NCBI RefSeq assembly: GCF_038024125.1
Contig: NZ_CP150662.1
Coordinates: 2,373,501 to 2,437,500 of the forward strand
From: Polaribacter gangjinensis
GTDB taxonomy: Bacteria > Bacteroidota > Bacteroidia > Flavobacteriales > Flavobacteriaceae
Direction of reading: 5' to 3'
DNA: 64,000 nucleotides
A model generated the notes under the pieces. That model was not told the DNA's origin. It ran no database searches and worked only from the letters and a program-made list of their open reading frames with translations. A program made the translations under genes and the position numbers. Below, in pieces: positions 44,155-53,794 of the stretch. Every line of letters starts with the position of its first letter. Position 1 is the stretch's first letter.

Positions 44155-45615
44155 ATGAAATATACTCCACTAAAAATTTGCCTTTACATCTGTGCAACTT
44201 TATTGGTAATGTATGCAATGACTTTTCGAAGCAAGTATCGTTATTTAGAAGATAATAAGGTAGAAGAAGGAATATTTATCAATAAGTGGTTTTTTAAATA
44301 TCCTAAAACAACTACTTTTTTTGCAGAAAAAAAGAAAGATGTCAATCAAATCAAAGCTCTAGATAGTATTGTTGAAAATGTGGGAACTCCTGTTGGTGAA
44401 GACGAATTTCAGGCGCAAATAAAACCTGATTTTTCACATATTGATACTTCTAAAATTCAGCGTTTATATTATCCAAAAGATAGTAAAGCATTTTTAAATC
44501 AATTGAAAGTGAATCTTCAAAGTGCCAAATGTCGCATTATTCATTATGGTGATTCACAAATTGAAGGCGATAGAATGACTGCGTATATCAGAAACAGATT
44601 GCAAGGATATTATGGCGGAAGTGGCCCTGGATTTATTCCAATTGTGCAAGCATATCAACAAATTAGTGCTAATGTAACACCATCAACCAACTGGAAACGT
44701 TATGCTGCTTTTGATCCAACCCACAAACGGTTTTCTCATAAAAAATATGGTGCTTACACCTCTATTTCTCGTTTTACTCCTGTATATGATTTGGAAAAAG
44801 ACAGTACAGTTTTAGAGACTTTGGAGGTTAGTAAAGGAACCATTGACATTAGCGTTTCTCAACGTTCATATGCACTTTTAAAAAACGTAACTTCCATTGG
44901 TTTGCATTATGGAAATGCAATTTCACCTACAAGTATTCAGGTGTATAATGATGGTGAATTGATAAAAAGTGATTCGTTAATTGTTGATGGAAAATATCAT
45001 AAATACTCCATCAAACTTTCAGTGGCACCTAGCAATTTAAGAATTGAAATGGAATCTAAAATCAGCCCCGATTTTTATGGCCTGACATTAGATGGTAGCA
45101 AAGGAATTTCTATGGATAATGTAGCAATGCGTGGTGCATCAGGAACTGTTTTTGCAGCCATGGATAGCGAAAATTTTGCGCAAATGTATCAACAATTGCA
45201 GCCTAAAGTGCTAATTTTTCAGTTTGGCGGAAATACAGTTCCGTATTTAAAAGATTCATCCTCAGTTAGAAATTATGCTGCAAATTTGCAAAATCACTTG
45301 AACTGGACTCGTAGTAAAACAAACAATGCAAGTGTAATTTTTATTGGTCCTTCTGATATGACCACTACTGATAATGGCGAGTTAGTAACCTATAAATTAT
45401 TGCCTTATCTCAACAAGGTTTTAAAAGATACTTGCTTTGAAAACGGCATTGCTTATTGGAGTATGTTTGAAGCAATGGGAGGTATCAATTCCATGAAACA
45501 TTGGGTTGATCAAAAATTGGCAGCAAGTGATTATACCCACTTTTCGCCAAGTGGAACAAAGGTGGCTTCAGAGCTGTTTTTTGTGGCTTTGTATTTAGAT
45601 TTGATTCGGGAATGA
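44155..45615 (+). CDS. Membrane-anchored SGNH hydrolase-like protein (first of two)
   Basis: A 486-residue protein with one N-terminal membrane helix (LKICLYICATLLVMYAMTF) and a periplasmic SGNH domain from about residue 115. Block I is RIIHYGDSQIEGDRMTAYI with the nucleophile Ser in GDSQ; block III FQFGGNTVPY; block V SDYTHFSPSGT with the Asp/His pair. It starts a tight three-gene operon ending with an MBOAT acyltransferase, parallel to AlgJ/AlgX or PatB partners of AlgI/PatA. So it probably transfers or removes acetyl groups on an exported glycan. Overlaps the next gene by 4 bases. Confidence 0.83.
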   Translation: MKYTPLKICLYICATLLVMYAMTFRSKYRYLEDNKVEEGIFINKWFFKYPKTTTFFAEKKKDVNQIKALDSIVENVGTPVGEDEFQAQIKPDFSHIDTSKIQRLYYPKDSKAFLNQLKVNLQSAKCRIIHYGDSQIEGDRMTAYIRNRLQGYYGGSGPGFIPIVQAYQQISANVTPSTNWKRYAAFDPTHKRFSHKKYGAYTSISRFTPVYDLEKDSTVLETLEVSKGTIDISVSQRSYALLKNVTSIGLHYGNAISPTSIQVYNDGELIKSDSLIVDGKYHKYSIKLSVAPSNLRIEMESKISPDFYGLTLDGSKGISMDNVAMRGASGTVFAAMDSENFAQMYQQLQPKVLIFQFGGNTVPYLKDSSSVRNYAANLQNHLNWTRSKTNNASVIFIGPSDMTTTDNGELVTYKLLPYLNKVLKDTCFENGIAYWSMFEAMGGINSMKHWVDQKLAASDYTHFSPSGTKVASELFFVALYLDLIRE

Positions 45616-46907
45616 TGAAAAGTAAACTATTGATAATAGCCTTATTTTGGGCACTAAATTTTAGCGCACAACGCTATATTTTAGATAGCATTTTACCCAT
45701 TCATGGAAGGGTAATTCACCAAGAAGAAAATCAACTGCAGTTTGCTTTAGAATCTCCTTATTTCAATTCTTTTTTCAAAAGAATGGATAGCATTTTTGAA
45801 GGTAAAAAAGACAAACTTCATATTTTTCATATTGGAGGCTCACATATACAAGCCGATATTTATTCAAATAAATTGCGCACGTATCTTCAAAACACGAATG
45901 ATGTTTCTATGGCGCAACGTGGTTTTATTTTTCCTTTTCATTTAGCAAAAACCAACAATCCAAGCAACTATAAAATATCAGGAACTAGAGATAAATGGAA
46001 AGGTTATCGTTGTTCAGTAACGGATAGTGTTGCTTGGGGATTATCAGGAATTTCTGCTGCTTTTAGAGAAAAATCGGATACTATTTACATCAAAGCAAAT
46101 CATAAAAATCATACTAAAAATTCGTATAAATTTGATAAGTTTCGATTGTTTTACAATACGTGGAAAAACGATTATGACATCCGTTTTTTAGACAGCACTT
46201 TAGTAATTTCTGATACTGTTAATGCTGATGTTTTTTATAAAGAATATCAATTTTCATCAGAAGTTGATTCGATTGCTATTGCAATACAATTGAAAGATTC
46301 AACAATTGTGAATCCTGAGTTTTTGTTTATGGGAGCTGAATTGATGAATAGCAATCCAGGGATTGAATACACAAGTATTGGCGTAAATGGGGCAAGTTTT
46401 GCCTTTTATAACAGAAGCGCTTATTTCGAAAAACAACTTCAATTATACAAACCAGATTTGTTCATTATTTCTATAGGAACCAATGATGCTTACATGCCAA
46501 AATCGCAATTTGATGGCGAAAAATTTAAGAGTTATTATGAGTCTTTTATTCAAATGATTCAACGTGTAAATCCAAATTGTGCTATTTTATTAACGGTTCC
46601 CAATGACAGTTATTACCGTCGAAAAATTCCAAATCCAAATACAGCCACTCAACAAAAAATCATTTATGAAATAGCTCAAAAATATCAAATGGCAGTGTGG
46701 GATTTTTATAAAATTATGGGCGGTTTTGGCTCATCAAACAAATGGTATCAAAGAAAATTAATGCCACGTGATCGTGTTCATTTTACTTATTTAGGATATC
46801 AAATTAAAGCGGATTTATTGTTAAATGCCTTTATTGATGCTTGGTCAAAAGCCACAAATCGAGATAAAGAAAAATTGCTAAATCATTATAAAAATTTATA
46901 TGAATAG
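45612..46907 (+). CDS. Secreted SGNH hydrolase-like protein (second of two)
   Basis: A 431-residue exported protein (signal peptide KLLIIALFWALNFSAQ). The SGNH fold begins KLHIFHIGGSHIQADIYSNK: block I reads GGSH, not GDS, so Ser is kept but the usual Asp is replaced. Block III is ISIGTNDAYMP (canonical GTND) and block V RDRVHFTYLGYQ supplies Asp and His. Likely acts with the preceding SGNH protein on acetyl groups delivered by the MBOAT protein. Its 3' end overlaps the MBOAT start by 8 bases. Confidence 0.83.
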   Translation: MMKSKLLIIALFWALNFSAQRYILDSILPIHGRVIHQEENQLQFALESPYFNSFFKRMDSIFEGKKDKLHIFHIGGSHIQADIYSNKLRTYLQNTNDVSMAQRGFIFPFHLAKTNNPSNYKISGTRDKWKGYRCSVTDSVAWGLSGISAAFREKSDTIYIKANHKNHTKNSYKFDKFRLFYNTWKNDYDIRFLDSTLVISDTVNADVFYKEYQFSSEVDSIAIAIQLKDSTIVNPEFLFMGAELMNSNPGIEYTSIGVNGASFAFYNRSAYFEKQLQLYKPDLFIISIGTNDAYMPKSQFDGEKFKSYYESFIQMIQRVNPNCAILLTVPNDSYYRRKIPNPNTATQQKIIYEIAQKYQMAVWDFYKIMGGFGSSNKWYQRKLMPRDRVHFTYLGYQIKADLLLNAFIDAWSKATNRDKEKLLNHYKNLYE

Positions 46908-48561
46908 GCTAGAAGAAATATTTTCATTTTCGGAGTCATATCCTTTGATTTTTACCCAAGTAAATTTCTGGATTTTCTTCGCAATCATATATTTTATTTT
47001 TGCCATTGTTTATAAAAAAATCTCGCTTAGAAATTCGTATTTATTCTTTATTTCACTGTTTTTTTATTACAAAACAAGTGGATTATTTGTAGGAATTTTA
47101 TTGTTTAGCACACTTGTAGATTTCATTATCGGGAAAAAAATTTACAAAACTGAGCATCAAAAAAAGCGCTATTTTTTAGTAACACTCAGTGTTTGTATCA
47201 ATTTATTGGTGCTTTGCTATTTTAAATATGCGTATTTTTTTACAGATTCCTTCAATTTACTGTTCAATACCAATCACGAAGTAGTAAATTGGCTTGCAAA
47301 ATGGGGAAATAGTTTTAGTGATCAAAACTATTTTACAGTAGACAAAATCATTCTTCCTGTTGGAATTTCATTTTATACCTTTCAAACCATCAGTTATAGT
47401 GTAGATATTTACAGACGTAAATTAAAACCTTTAGATTCCATTTTAGATTTTGGATTTTACGTAAGTTTTTTCCCTCAATTGGTGGCTGGTCCTATTGTAA
47501 GAGCAGAAAGTTTTGTACCTCAAATATCCAAGCCAACAATCTTAACAAAAACCGATTTTGATGCGGGTACTTATTTGATTTTAAAAGGATTGATAAAAAA
47601 AATGCTCTTTGCAGATTTTATTGCCATGCACTTTTTAGATCGTGTTTTTGATGCTCCAGAAATGTATTCTGGTTTTGCAAATTTCATGGCAATGATTGGC
47701 TATTCACTTCAAATTTATGGTGATTTTTCGGGCTATACAGATATTGCCATAGGTTTGGCATTATTGATGGGTTTTCAATTGCCTGTCAATTTCAATTCAC
47801 CCTATAAAGCAACCAATGCAGGCGATTTTTGGAAACGTTGGCATATGTCACTTTCTACGTGGTTGCGCGATTATTTATACATTCCTTTAGGAGGAAATAG
47901 AAAAGGAACGGTTGGCTCTTACATTATTTTAGGAATCATGTTACTGATTTTACTGATTGCATTTAAATCAAATCTTTTGTTGATTGGTTTGATTCTGATG
48001 GTTTCTATTGGAATTTTTATTGCAGGATATTATAAGTCATCCATTAAAAATCATATCAATACCAATATCAATTTGATGTTAACCATGTTGATTGGCGGTC
48101 TTTGGCATGGTGCTTCTTGGAAGTTCGTCATTTGGGGAGGTTTGAATGGTTTAGGAATTGTTGTTTACAAATACTGGCGAAAAATAAGTCCGTATGAACA
48201 AAAAAATCAATGGTATGTGCGCTTTTGGAAAATAGGAATCACCTTTTTGTTTATCACATTTACCCGAATTTATTTTAGAGGCGAAAGTATGGAGCATATT
48301 TCTAAATGGTATTTTCAAGTTTGGAATCATTTTGATTTGAAAACAGCCCTAGAAATCATAACTCATTATCAGGCAGTTTTTTGGGTGATGTTGATAGGTT
48401 ACATTTCACATTGGTTGCCAAAAACCACAAAGAATTTTATTGAAAATCTATATGCTAAAAGTCCAGTTTTGATAAAAATTATGTTGGGAGCTATGATTGG
48501 AATGATTTGTTATCAGGCATTTTCATCTGATTTTCAACCGTTTATTTATTTTCAATTTTAA
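46900..48561 (+). CDS. MBOAT-family membrane O-acyltransferase (AlgI/PatA-like)
   Basis: A 553-residue inner membrane protein with about ten or more hydrophobic segments. AlgI-type landmarks: ILPVGISFYTFQTISYSVDIYR, FFPQLVAGPIVRAESFVPQI, GDFSGYTDIAIGLALLMGF, FWKRWHMSLSTWLRDYLYIPLGGNRKG, and the presumed catalytic His in GGLWHGASWKFVIWGGLNG. Such proteins carry acetyl groups across the membrane for O-acetylation of alginate, cellulose or peptidoglycan. With two SGNH partners and no polymerase nearby, the acceptor glycan is unknown. Confidence 0.93.
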   Translation: MNRLEEIFSFSESYPLIFTQVNFWIFFAIIYFIFAIVYKKISLRNSYLFFISLFFYYKTSGLFVGILLFSTLVDFIIGKKIYKTEHQKKRYFLVTLSVCINLLVLCYFKYAYFFTDSFNLLFNTNHEVVNWLAKWGNSFSDQNYFTVDKIILPVGISFYTFQTISYSVDIYRRKLKPLDSILDFGFYVSFFPQLVAGPIVRAESFVPQISKPTILTKTDFDAGTYLILKGLIKKMLFADFIAMHFLDRVFDAPEMYSGFANFMAMIGYSLQIYGDFSGYTDIAIGLALLMGFQLPVNFNSPYKATNAGDFWKRWHMSLSTWLRDYLYIPLGGNRKGTVGSYIILGIMLLILLIAFKSNLLLIGLILMVSIGIFIAGYYKSSIKNHINTNINLMLTMLIGGLWHGASWKFVIWGGLNGLGIVVYKYWRKISPYEQKNQWYVRFWKIGITFLFITFTRIYFRGESMEHISKWYFQVWNHFDLKTALEIITHYQAVFWVMLIGYISHWLPKTTKNFIENLYAKSPVLIKIMLGAMIGMICYQAFSSDFQPFIYFQF

Positions 48562-48626
48562 ATTTTATCAATTGTTTATCAAATGTTAAAGTAACATCTT
48601 GAAAAAAATGGCGAGATTTTTATCCA

Positions 48627-48634
48627 TATCTTTG
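48627..48634 (+). promoter_or_regulatory. -7 element of the SOD gene
   Basis: TATCTTTG, full match, 22 bases before the ATG. A TTG at 48599-48601 is 25 bases upstream, slightly beyond the usual spacing. Confidence 0.55.
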
Positions 48635-48656
48635 AAAAACATAAAAATAAGTATCC

Positions 48657-49181
48657 ATGAAAAAATTTTTATTACTCTTTTCTCTTTCTGTTGGTATTGT
48701 AGTGGCTTGTAAATCTGCCATGGATTCAAAATCAACGGTTCTTAAAATTAATCTAGAACCAAAAAGCAATAGTTCTGTTTCTGGAACTGCAACTTTTTCA
48801 GAAAAAAATGGTGTAGTAACTTTTGAAGCTATGATTACTGGTCTTACGCCAGGTGTTCATGCAATTCATATTCATGAAAAATCAGATTGTTCTTCTCCAG
48901 ATGGAACTTCTGCAGGTGGTCATTGGAATCCTGAATTTAAAAAACATGGAAAATGGGGTGAAGCTGAATACCACAAAGGTGATATTGGCAATTTTACTGC
49001 CGATGAAAATGGCAAAGGAAGCATTACTTTAAAAACCGATGAATGGTGCATTGGTTGTGAAGATGAAACCAAAAACATCTTAAATAAAAGCATCATTGTA
49101 CATGCTAATCCTGATGATTTTGTAACACAACCTACAGGAAATGCTGGTGGAAGAGTGGCTTGCTCAGGAATAATTCGTTAA
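48657..49181 (+). CDS. Cu/Zn superoxide dismutase lipoprotein
   Basis: A 174-residue protein: lipoprotein signal KKFLLLFSLSVGIVVACKS with lipobox Cys at residue 18, then a SodC beta-barrel. Copper and zinc ligands are visible: GVHAIHIHEKSDC, AGGHWNPEFKKHG, the HKGDIGNF Asp, and SIIVHANPDDF; the disulfide partner is in GGRVACSGII. It detoxifies superoxide in the periplasm or at the outer membrane. The insertion CIGCEDETKN between the metal sites adds an extra Cys pair (CxxC) not typical of the enzyme. Convergent with the P450 gene, 12 bases apart, without an obvious terminator. Confidence 0.92.
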   Translation: MKKFLLLFSLSVGIVVACKSAMDSKSTVLKINLEPKSNSSVSGTATFSEKNGVVTFEAMITGLTPGVHAIHIHEKSDCSSPDGTSAGGHWNPEFKKHGKWGEAEYHKGDIGNFTADENGKGSITLKTDEWCIGCEDETKNILNKSIIVHANPDDFVTQPTGNAGGRVACSGIIR

Positions 49182-49193
49182 TTTTTCTGACTA

Positions 49194-50528
49194 TTATTTC
49201 CTGTTCTTAAACTCTAAAACGGCATTGTGAGGTTTTAGAGTTATCAAAGGTTTTATTTGAATTGGGGTTTTCTTTTCAACAATTTCGAATTGTTCTACCA
49301 AAGCAATAATGGTTAAAATCATTTCGTACATCGCAAAATTATTTCCGATACACATTCTTGGACCTGCTCCAAAAGGGAAATAATTTTTTGAAAACTTGAT
49401 ATTTTCCTCTAAAAATCGTTCAGGAATAAATTCATTTGGCTGTTTCCAGAAATCGGAATGACGATGAATTTCATACACAGAAAACAATAAATTAGAGCCT
49501 TTTGGCAAGTTAAATCCGTTGTAAGTTTCTTCTTCAATATTTACACGATCAATAAAATAGGCTGGAGGATACAAACGCATAGATTCTTCAATAACCAATT
49601 TGGTGTAGGTGGCATTTTTTATCCAATCCATACAATCTGAAGATTCGCTTTTTATTCTTTTAATTTCAGAATGAATTTTTGATTGTGCTTCAGGATTTCT
49701 AGCCAATAATTCGCAGGTAAAAGTAAGTGCGTTTGAAGTAGTTTCATGACCTGCAGCAAACAAAATCAGGATTTCATCCACCAATTGATTTTCATCAATA
49801 TTGGTGCCATCTTCATACCTTGCGCTCAAAAGCATGTCTAATAAATCATGATGCTTGCTGTTGCTTTGCTTTCGTTCTTCGACCAATCTTTTTAGAATAG
49901 TTCTCGAGTTTTTAGTTAAATCTAAGTGCTTTTTAGTTTTTCCAGAAAGATTGAACCACCAAACCAAAAAAGGTTGTCTCAGTTCTTGCACCAACATTTT
50001 TTGAGTAGCTTCTGTAGTATGTTGTAACGAATCAACATCTTCATCAGAAATATTGATATTGAAAATAGATTTGATGACTGTTTGAAAAGCCAAATCATTA
50101 AAAACCGGAAAAATATCAATTGGATTTCCAGTTTTTATGTTTTTTAATTCTGATAAAATGGTTTTTTGAATGGTATCAACTAACAGCTTCAGTTGACTTT
50201 TATGAAATGCAGGTTGAATAAACTTTCGCTGTTTTTGCCAATGCTCGCCTTCTGCAGTTAACAGTCCTTTCCCTACATATTTTGCTACATCTTTTGTTTG
50301 AATGTAAGATTTGGTGTAATTTTTCTGATTTTTTTGAAGCGCATGTTGCAACAATCCTGCATCCCTACAAAACAACACCGAATTTCCCAAACCAATGTTT
50401 AATCGAAAAATATCTCCTAAAGTGTCAAAGTTTTTTGCATGAAAAGGCAAAGGATTGTGTAAAATTCCACGTGCATGATTCAGAAATTTGAAAAAGGAAA
50501 CTTCAGGGATTTTTTTTGATGTGCTCAT
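49194..50528 (-). CDS. Cytochrome P450
   Basis: About 444 residues from the ATG at 50528. An upstream in-frame TTG at 50555 is rejected because it forms part of a -7 box, TAATTTTG (50560-50553). P450 motifs: I-helix LFAAGHETTSNAL with the acid-threonine pair, K-helix EESMRLYPP (ExxR), the PERF segment FIPERFLEEN, and the heme loop FPFGAGPRMCIGNNFA with thiolate C393. No membrane anchor, so soluble bacterial type. Resembles fatty-acid or CYP102/CYP4-like hydroxylases in its heme loop. No ferredoxin partner or pathway gene is adjacent; substrate unknown. Confidence 0.95.
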   Translation of the reverse strand: MSTSKKIPEVSFFKFLNHARGILHNPLPFHAKNFDTLGDIFRLNIGLGNSVLFCRDAGLLQHALQKNQKNYTKSYIQTKDVAKYVGKGLLTAEGEHWQKQRKFIQPAFHKSQLKLLVDTIQKTILSELKNIKTGNPIDIFPVFNDLAFQTVIKSIFNINISDEDVDSLQHTTEATQKMLVQELRQPFLVWWFNLSGKTKKHLDLTKNSRTILKRLVEERKQSNSKHHDLLDMLLSARYEDGTNIDENQLVDEILILFAAGHETTSNALTFTCELLARNPEAQSKIHSEIKRIKSESSDCMDWIKNATYTKLVIEESMRLYPPAYFIDRVNIEEETYNGFNLPKGSNLLFSVYEIHRHSDFWKQPNEFIPERFLEENIKFSKNYFPFGAGPRMCIGNNFAMYEMILTIIALVEQFEIVEKKTPIQIKPLITLKPHNAVLEFKNRK

Positions 50529-50700
50529 TTTTGTATTTGAGATTCTTTTAAACAAAATTACTTCTAGTTTTCCGAAGATAGTTTGCTCAATTTGTTACTT
50601 ACAAATTTAAGTATAATCAACTATGTAATTTTGGAAATTAGTTGGAATTCAATACAAGTTTAAGCGTAATCTGATTACTTAAAAAGAATCTAAATAGTGG

Positions 50701-50937
50701 TTATTTTTTCTTAAAAAGATTCAATGTAACAGAAATGATTAGCAAAACCCAAGGCGAACCATGCAACAAAACATCAAACCAATCTTGAGATTGCATTGCG
50801 AATTCACCCGAAAAAGCATTTCCGCCTAAAATCCATTGTATTTTACCAACAATGTGTGGAGGATTGAAAGGAGCTAACCCTAAAGTTAGACTTGCGATTA
50901 AAAAAAGCGACCAATTTTTTCTAAGTTGTTCTATCAT
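50701..50937 (-). CDS. Small conserved membrane protein
   Basis: A 78-residue protein with two hydrophobic segments (WSLFLIASLTLGLAPF and HGSPWVLLIISVTLNLF) joined by a loop with HIVGKIQWILGGNAFSGEFAMQ (interrupted here: Trp/Gly-rich, then QDWFDVLLHG). Homologues of this size and pattern are common in Bacteroidota, sometimes labelled RND transporter on no functional ground. Orphan in this location, between the P450 and porin genes, all on the minus strand. Confidence 0.7.
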   Translation of the reverse strand: MIEQLRKNWSLFLIASLTLGLAPFNPPHIVGKIQWILGGNAFSGEFAMQSQDWFDVLLHGSPWVLLIISVTLNLFKKK

Positions 50938-51012
50938 AAGAAGGTTTAAGGGTTTAAAAGTTTCAGATTTAAAAGTTTAGTTTTGCAGTTTTAAGCGATA
51001 GGAATCTAAAAG

Positions 51013-51040
51013 TCCTTCCCTTTGGGAAGGATTTAGGATG
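51013..51040. repeat. REP-like hairpin after the porin gene
   Basis: TCCTTCCC TTT GGGAAGGA (51013-51031), a perfect 8-bp stem with a 3-base loop, next to ATTTAGGATGGGC. It resembles a repeat widely dispersed between flavobacterial genes. It sits immediately after the stop codon of the minus-strand porin gene and may stop its transcript. Confidence 0.65.
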
Positions 51041-51042
51041 GG

Positions 51043-53013
51043 CTAAATAAACCAATTCCAAACCAATCCAAAACGAATGGTCATGTCACGATATGGATAA
51101 TTTGGTGCTGAAAAGTAGTTTTTTGATGAAAATCCTGAGGTTACATTATCAATCTTAAAATAAATTCGAGTTCTTCGTACTTGCGCATTGAAAAAAACAT
51201 CCACAGTTGGAAAACCAATTTCCTCATCATTTTGAAGTGTAAATTCGGCTAATAATGGATTGTAAGCATTCATGTTGTATTTGGTAAAATACTTAAAAGT
51301 AGCCCCAATATTTACCAACATGGGTTTTCCTTTAAACCAGTAATCTGTGTAGTAAAAAGTGTTTCTTGTAACGAATTCTGGCACTCTAAAAACCGAACTT
51401 CCACTGCTTACATTTTGATACATTACAGTGTTGTCTAAAGCTAATTTCCAATATTTAAATTCACGATTTACTTTTACTTTCAAATAGGTAATTTGACTAT
51501 CAAATTGTTGGGCTTTGCTGTTTTCATCAAAATAGGTAAAGTTGTCAATATTGGTAAAATTCAAACTTGCATTTAACCATTTTGAATCGATTGCAAACCC
51601 AAGATCTCTGGTATTTACGTTGCTAAAATTGTTTTCCCAATTGTAATTGTCGTATTTACTTTGATGTAAAATCGTATTGAAATTCGGAGATTTTGAACTT
51701 AACAAAAGACTTCCTGTAATCGAAAAAAGACTATCTTTTTTAAAGTTGGCTACACCTCTTAAAAAATTTCCTGAAATTCTTGAACTTCCTGGAGTAATTC
51801 TTCCCTCTGCAAACAATCCGAAATTTTTGACTTTTGCATTCCAATCTGCACCAAATGACAGCGCACTTCCATCAAATTTAAAATTAGAAACCGAATTTGC
51901 AGCGTTTAAAATAGTATCATAACCATACGCATATTGAGTGAGATGCAACTTGGCTTTGAATTGTCCTAAAACATATTTCGAATTAAATTCTAAATTGAAT
52001 TCGTTGTCTGTAATTTTACTTAGAGCCTCATTATTAGTTGCACTTGTTGCATTTGCATTCCCAAAAATGGCAGTTGTATTGGTGGCTTGATTAAAACGAT
52101 AGCTTTTGTTTTCACTAGTTAATACATGCCCAATTTTCAGATTTCCAAATTCTCTATTTTTTAGGCTGTCTTTACTAGAAAGCAATTTGTAGCTATGATT
52201 TATATATACTCTTGAGCCGTCAAACTGACTTTCAGCATCATTCAAATTCACATCCAAACGTTGGCGTTGTTCAAAATTTGGATCTTCATTGATGAAATTT
52301 TGTAGTGCATTTGCTGTCAATCCACCATTTTCTTGATGAAAAAAATCTTGCGAAGCAATATGACCTCGAATTTCGTATTGATTTTCTTTTGTTCGGTAAT
52401 GAAAAGCACCTCTAAAATTTCCATTACTCACAAGCGCTCTTCTGTAAGCTCCCAAAGAACGCAAACCTTTGTAAGACATAGAAACATTGAATCTTTCCGA
52501 AAAATTTAAGGTAAAAATAGCATCTACAACTTGCCCTTGTTGCATTCCAGTTTTATAAGTGATTTCGGTTGTTGGTGTAGGAACTTCGTAATATTTAATA
52601 TCTTCAATTTCAAGATAACTTACTTGTTTTGCACGAAAACCAATATCAGGAAAATGGTTGATATTGCTAAAATTATAGCCTAGATTATTGAACGTTTGCC
52701 CTTGGTTATGAAAGGGTAGCAATTCAAAATTGTCTTTTCTCAAATAATTAAAAATATATTCTTTTTTGATGGTTAATGTAGTATCAATGTAGGAAGTATC
52801 TCGTTTGTGAGAGAAAATTTTGTAATCTGTATATTTTGTTTTTCCTGATAAAATGACTTTGGTAGAACCTGTATTTGATAGGGTATCAATTCTACCATCC
52901 ATACCAATTGAGATATTGTCACGCTTTTCATTACCTCCTAATTTTCGCTGAGAATACAGGGTATGTATTGTGAAAATAAGTAGTAAAAAAGGATAAACTA
53001 TTTTTTTGTTCAT
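51043..53013 (-). CDS. Putative porin, outer membrane beta-barrel
   Basis: About 656 residues from the ATG at 53013, which starts a clear signal peptide (NKKIVYPFLLLIFTIHTLYSQ); a longer frame upstream would cross the probable -7 box TACATTTG (53039-53032, minus). The mature protein is a run of alternating aromatic beta strands (FTLNFSERFNVSMSYKGLRSLG, YEIRGHIASQDFFHQENGG as separate strands) ending in the aromatic RFGLVWNWFI. This fits the Bacteroidota putative-porin family. It is probably a single gene transcribed from the spacer shared with rnhB. Confidence 0.85.
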   Translation of the reverse strand: MNKKIVYPFLLLIFTIHTLYSQRKLGGNEKRDNISIGMDGRIDTLSNTGSTKVILSGKTKYTDYKIFSHKRDTSYIDTTLTIKKEYIFNYLRKDNFELLPFHNQGQTFNNLGYNFSNINHFPDIGFRAKQVSYLEIEDIKYYEVPTPTTEITYKTGMQQGQVVDAIFTLNFSERFNVSMSYKGLRSLGAYRRALVSNGNFRGAFHYRTKENQYEIRGHIASQDFFHQENGGLTANALQNFINEDPNFEQRQRLDVNLNDAESQFDGSRVYINHSYKLLSSKDSLKNREFGNLKIGHVLTSENKSYRFNQATNTTAIFGNANATSATNNEALSKITDNEFNLEFNSKYVLGQFKAKLHLTQYAYGYDTILNAANSVSNFKFDGSALSFGADWNAKVKNFGLFAEGRITPGSSRISGNFLRGVANFKKDSLFSITGSLLLSSKSPNFNTILHQSKYDNYNWENNFSNVNTRDLGFAIDSKWLNASLNFTNIDNFTYFDENSKAQQFDSQITYLKVKVNREFKYWKLALDNTVMYQNVSSGSSVFRVPEFVTRNTFYYTDYWFKGKPMLVNIGATFKYFTKYNMNAYNPLLAEFTLQNDEEIGFPTVDVFFNAQVRRTRIYFKIDNVTSGFSSKNYFSAPNYPYRDMTIRFGLVWNWFI

Positions 53014-53096
53014 GGCGAAATTCAACAGCGACAAATGTAAAATAATTAAACGAAAATTAATGTGTTTAATTATGGCGAAATTGGTTAATTTGTAAA

Positions 53097-53696
53097 ATGT
53101 TACATTCAAATTTTAGCGGATTTACTTTAGAAGTTGGTACAGACGAAGCTGGAAGAGGCTGTTTGGCAGGTCCTGTTGTGGCTGCAGCTGTAATTTTGCC
53201 TGCTGATTTTTCGCATCCTTTTTTAAACGATTCCAAGCAACTTTCAGAAAAAAAGCGACACGAATTGCGACCCATAATTGAAGAAAATGCCATTGCTTTT
53301 GGTGTTTCTTTTGTGATGCAAGATGAGGTTGATGAACTCAATGTGTTGCAAGCTTCTATCACAGGAATGCATCGTGCCATAGATGCGTTAAAAATTACTC
53401 CAGAATTTATAATTGTTGATGGTAATAAATTCCGAAAATACCAACAAATTCCGCATCAAACCATTGTAAAAGGCGATTCAAAATTTCAAAGTATTGCAGC
53501 TGCATCTGTTTTGGCAAAAACTTATAGAGATGCTTATATGGAAAAAATTCATCAAGAGTTTCCTGCTTATTTTTGGAGCAAAAACAAAGGATATCCAACA
53601 GTTGATCACAGAAATGCCATACGTGAATTTGGTGCCACAATGCATCACAGAAAAACGTTTACATTATTGCCTGAGCAATTAAAATTGGAATTGTAA
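53097..53696 (+). CDS. rnhB: Ribonuclease HII
   Basis: A 199-residue endonuclease that removes ribonucleotides from DNA. Catalytic DEDD residues are in [20 protein letters not shown] (Asp and Glu), [10 protein letters not shown] (Asp) and KTYRDAYME (Asp). Full length. Divergent from the porin gene with an 83-base gap. The ATG lies 4 bases after TTAATTTG, an imperfect -7 match, so its leader may also be very short. Confidence 0.97.
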   Translation: MLHSNFSGFTLEVGTDEAGRGCLAGPVVAAAVILPADFSHPFLNDSKQLSEKKRHELRPIIEENAIAFGVSFVMQDEVDELNVLQASITGMHRAIDALKITPEFIIVDGNKFRKYQQIPHQTIVKGDSKFQSIAAASVLAKTYRDAYMEKIHQEFPAYFWSKNKGYPTVDHRNAIREFGATMHHRKTFTLLPEQLKLEL

Positions 53697-53760
53697 ATGA
53701 AAAGATAACAAGCCTTTTATGTTGCTTTTAAAATACTTTATTTAGAAAACAAATTTTTTT

Positions 53761-53794
53761 GTGAAGCTCTGTGGATTCTTTGTGAAACTCTGTG
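53761..53794. repeat. Direct repeat in the rnhB downstream spacer
   Basis: GTGAAGCTCTGTG (53761-53773) and GTGAAACTCTGTG (53782-53794), 21 bases apart, in a 267-base spacer. The following TTTCACAAA segment partly complements GTGAAA. Otherwise nothing recognised between 53697 and 53963. Confidence 0.45.

Noticed and set aside
50529..50555. N-terminal extension of the P450 from a TTG
   Set aside because: The TTG belongs to a probable -7 box TAATTTTG; the ATG at 50528 gives normal length.
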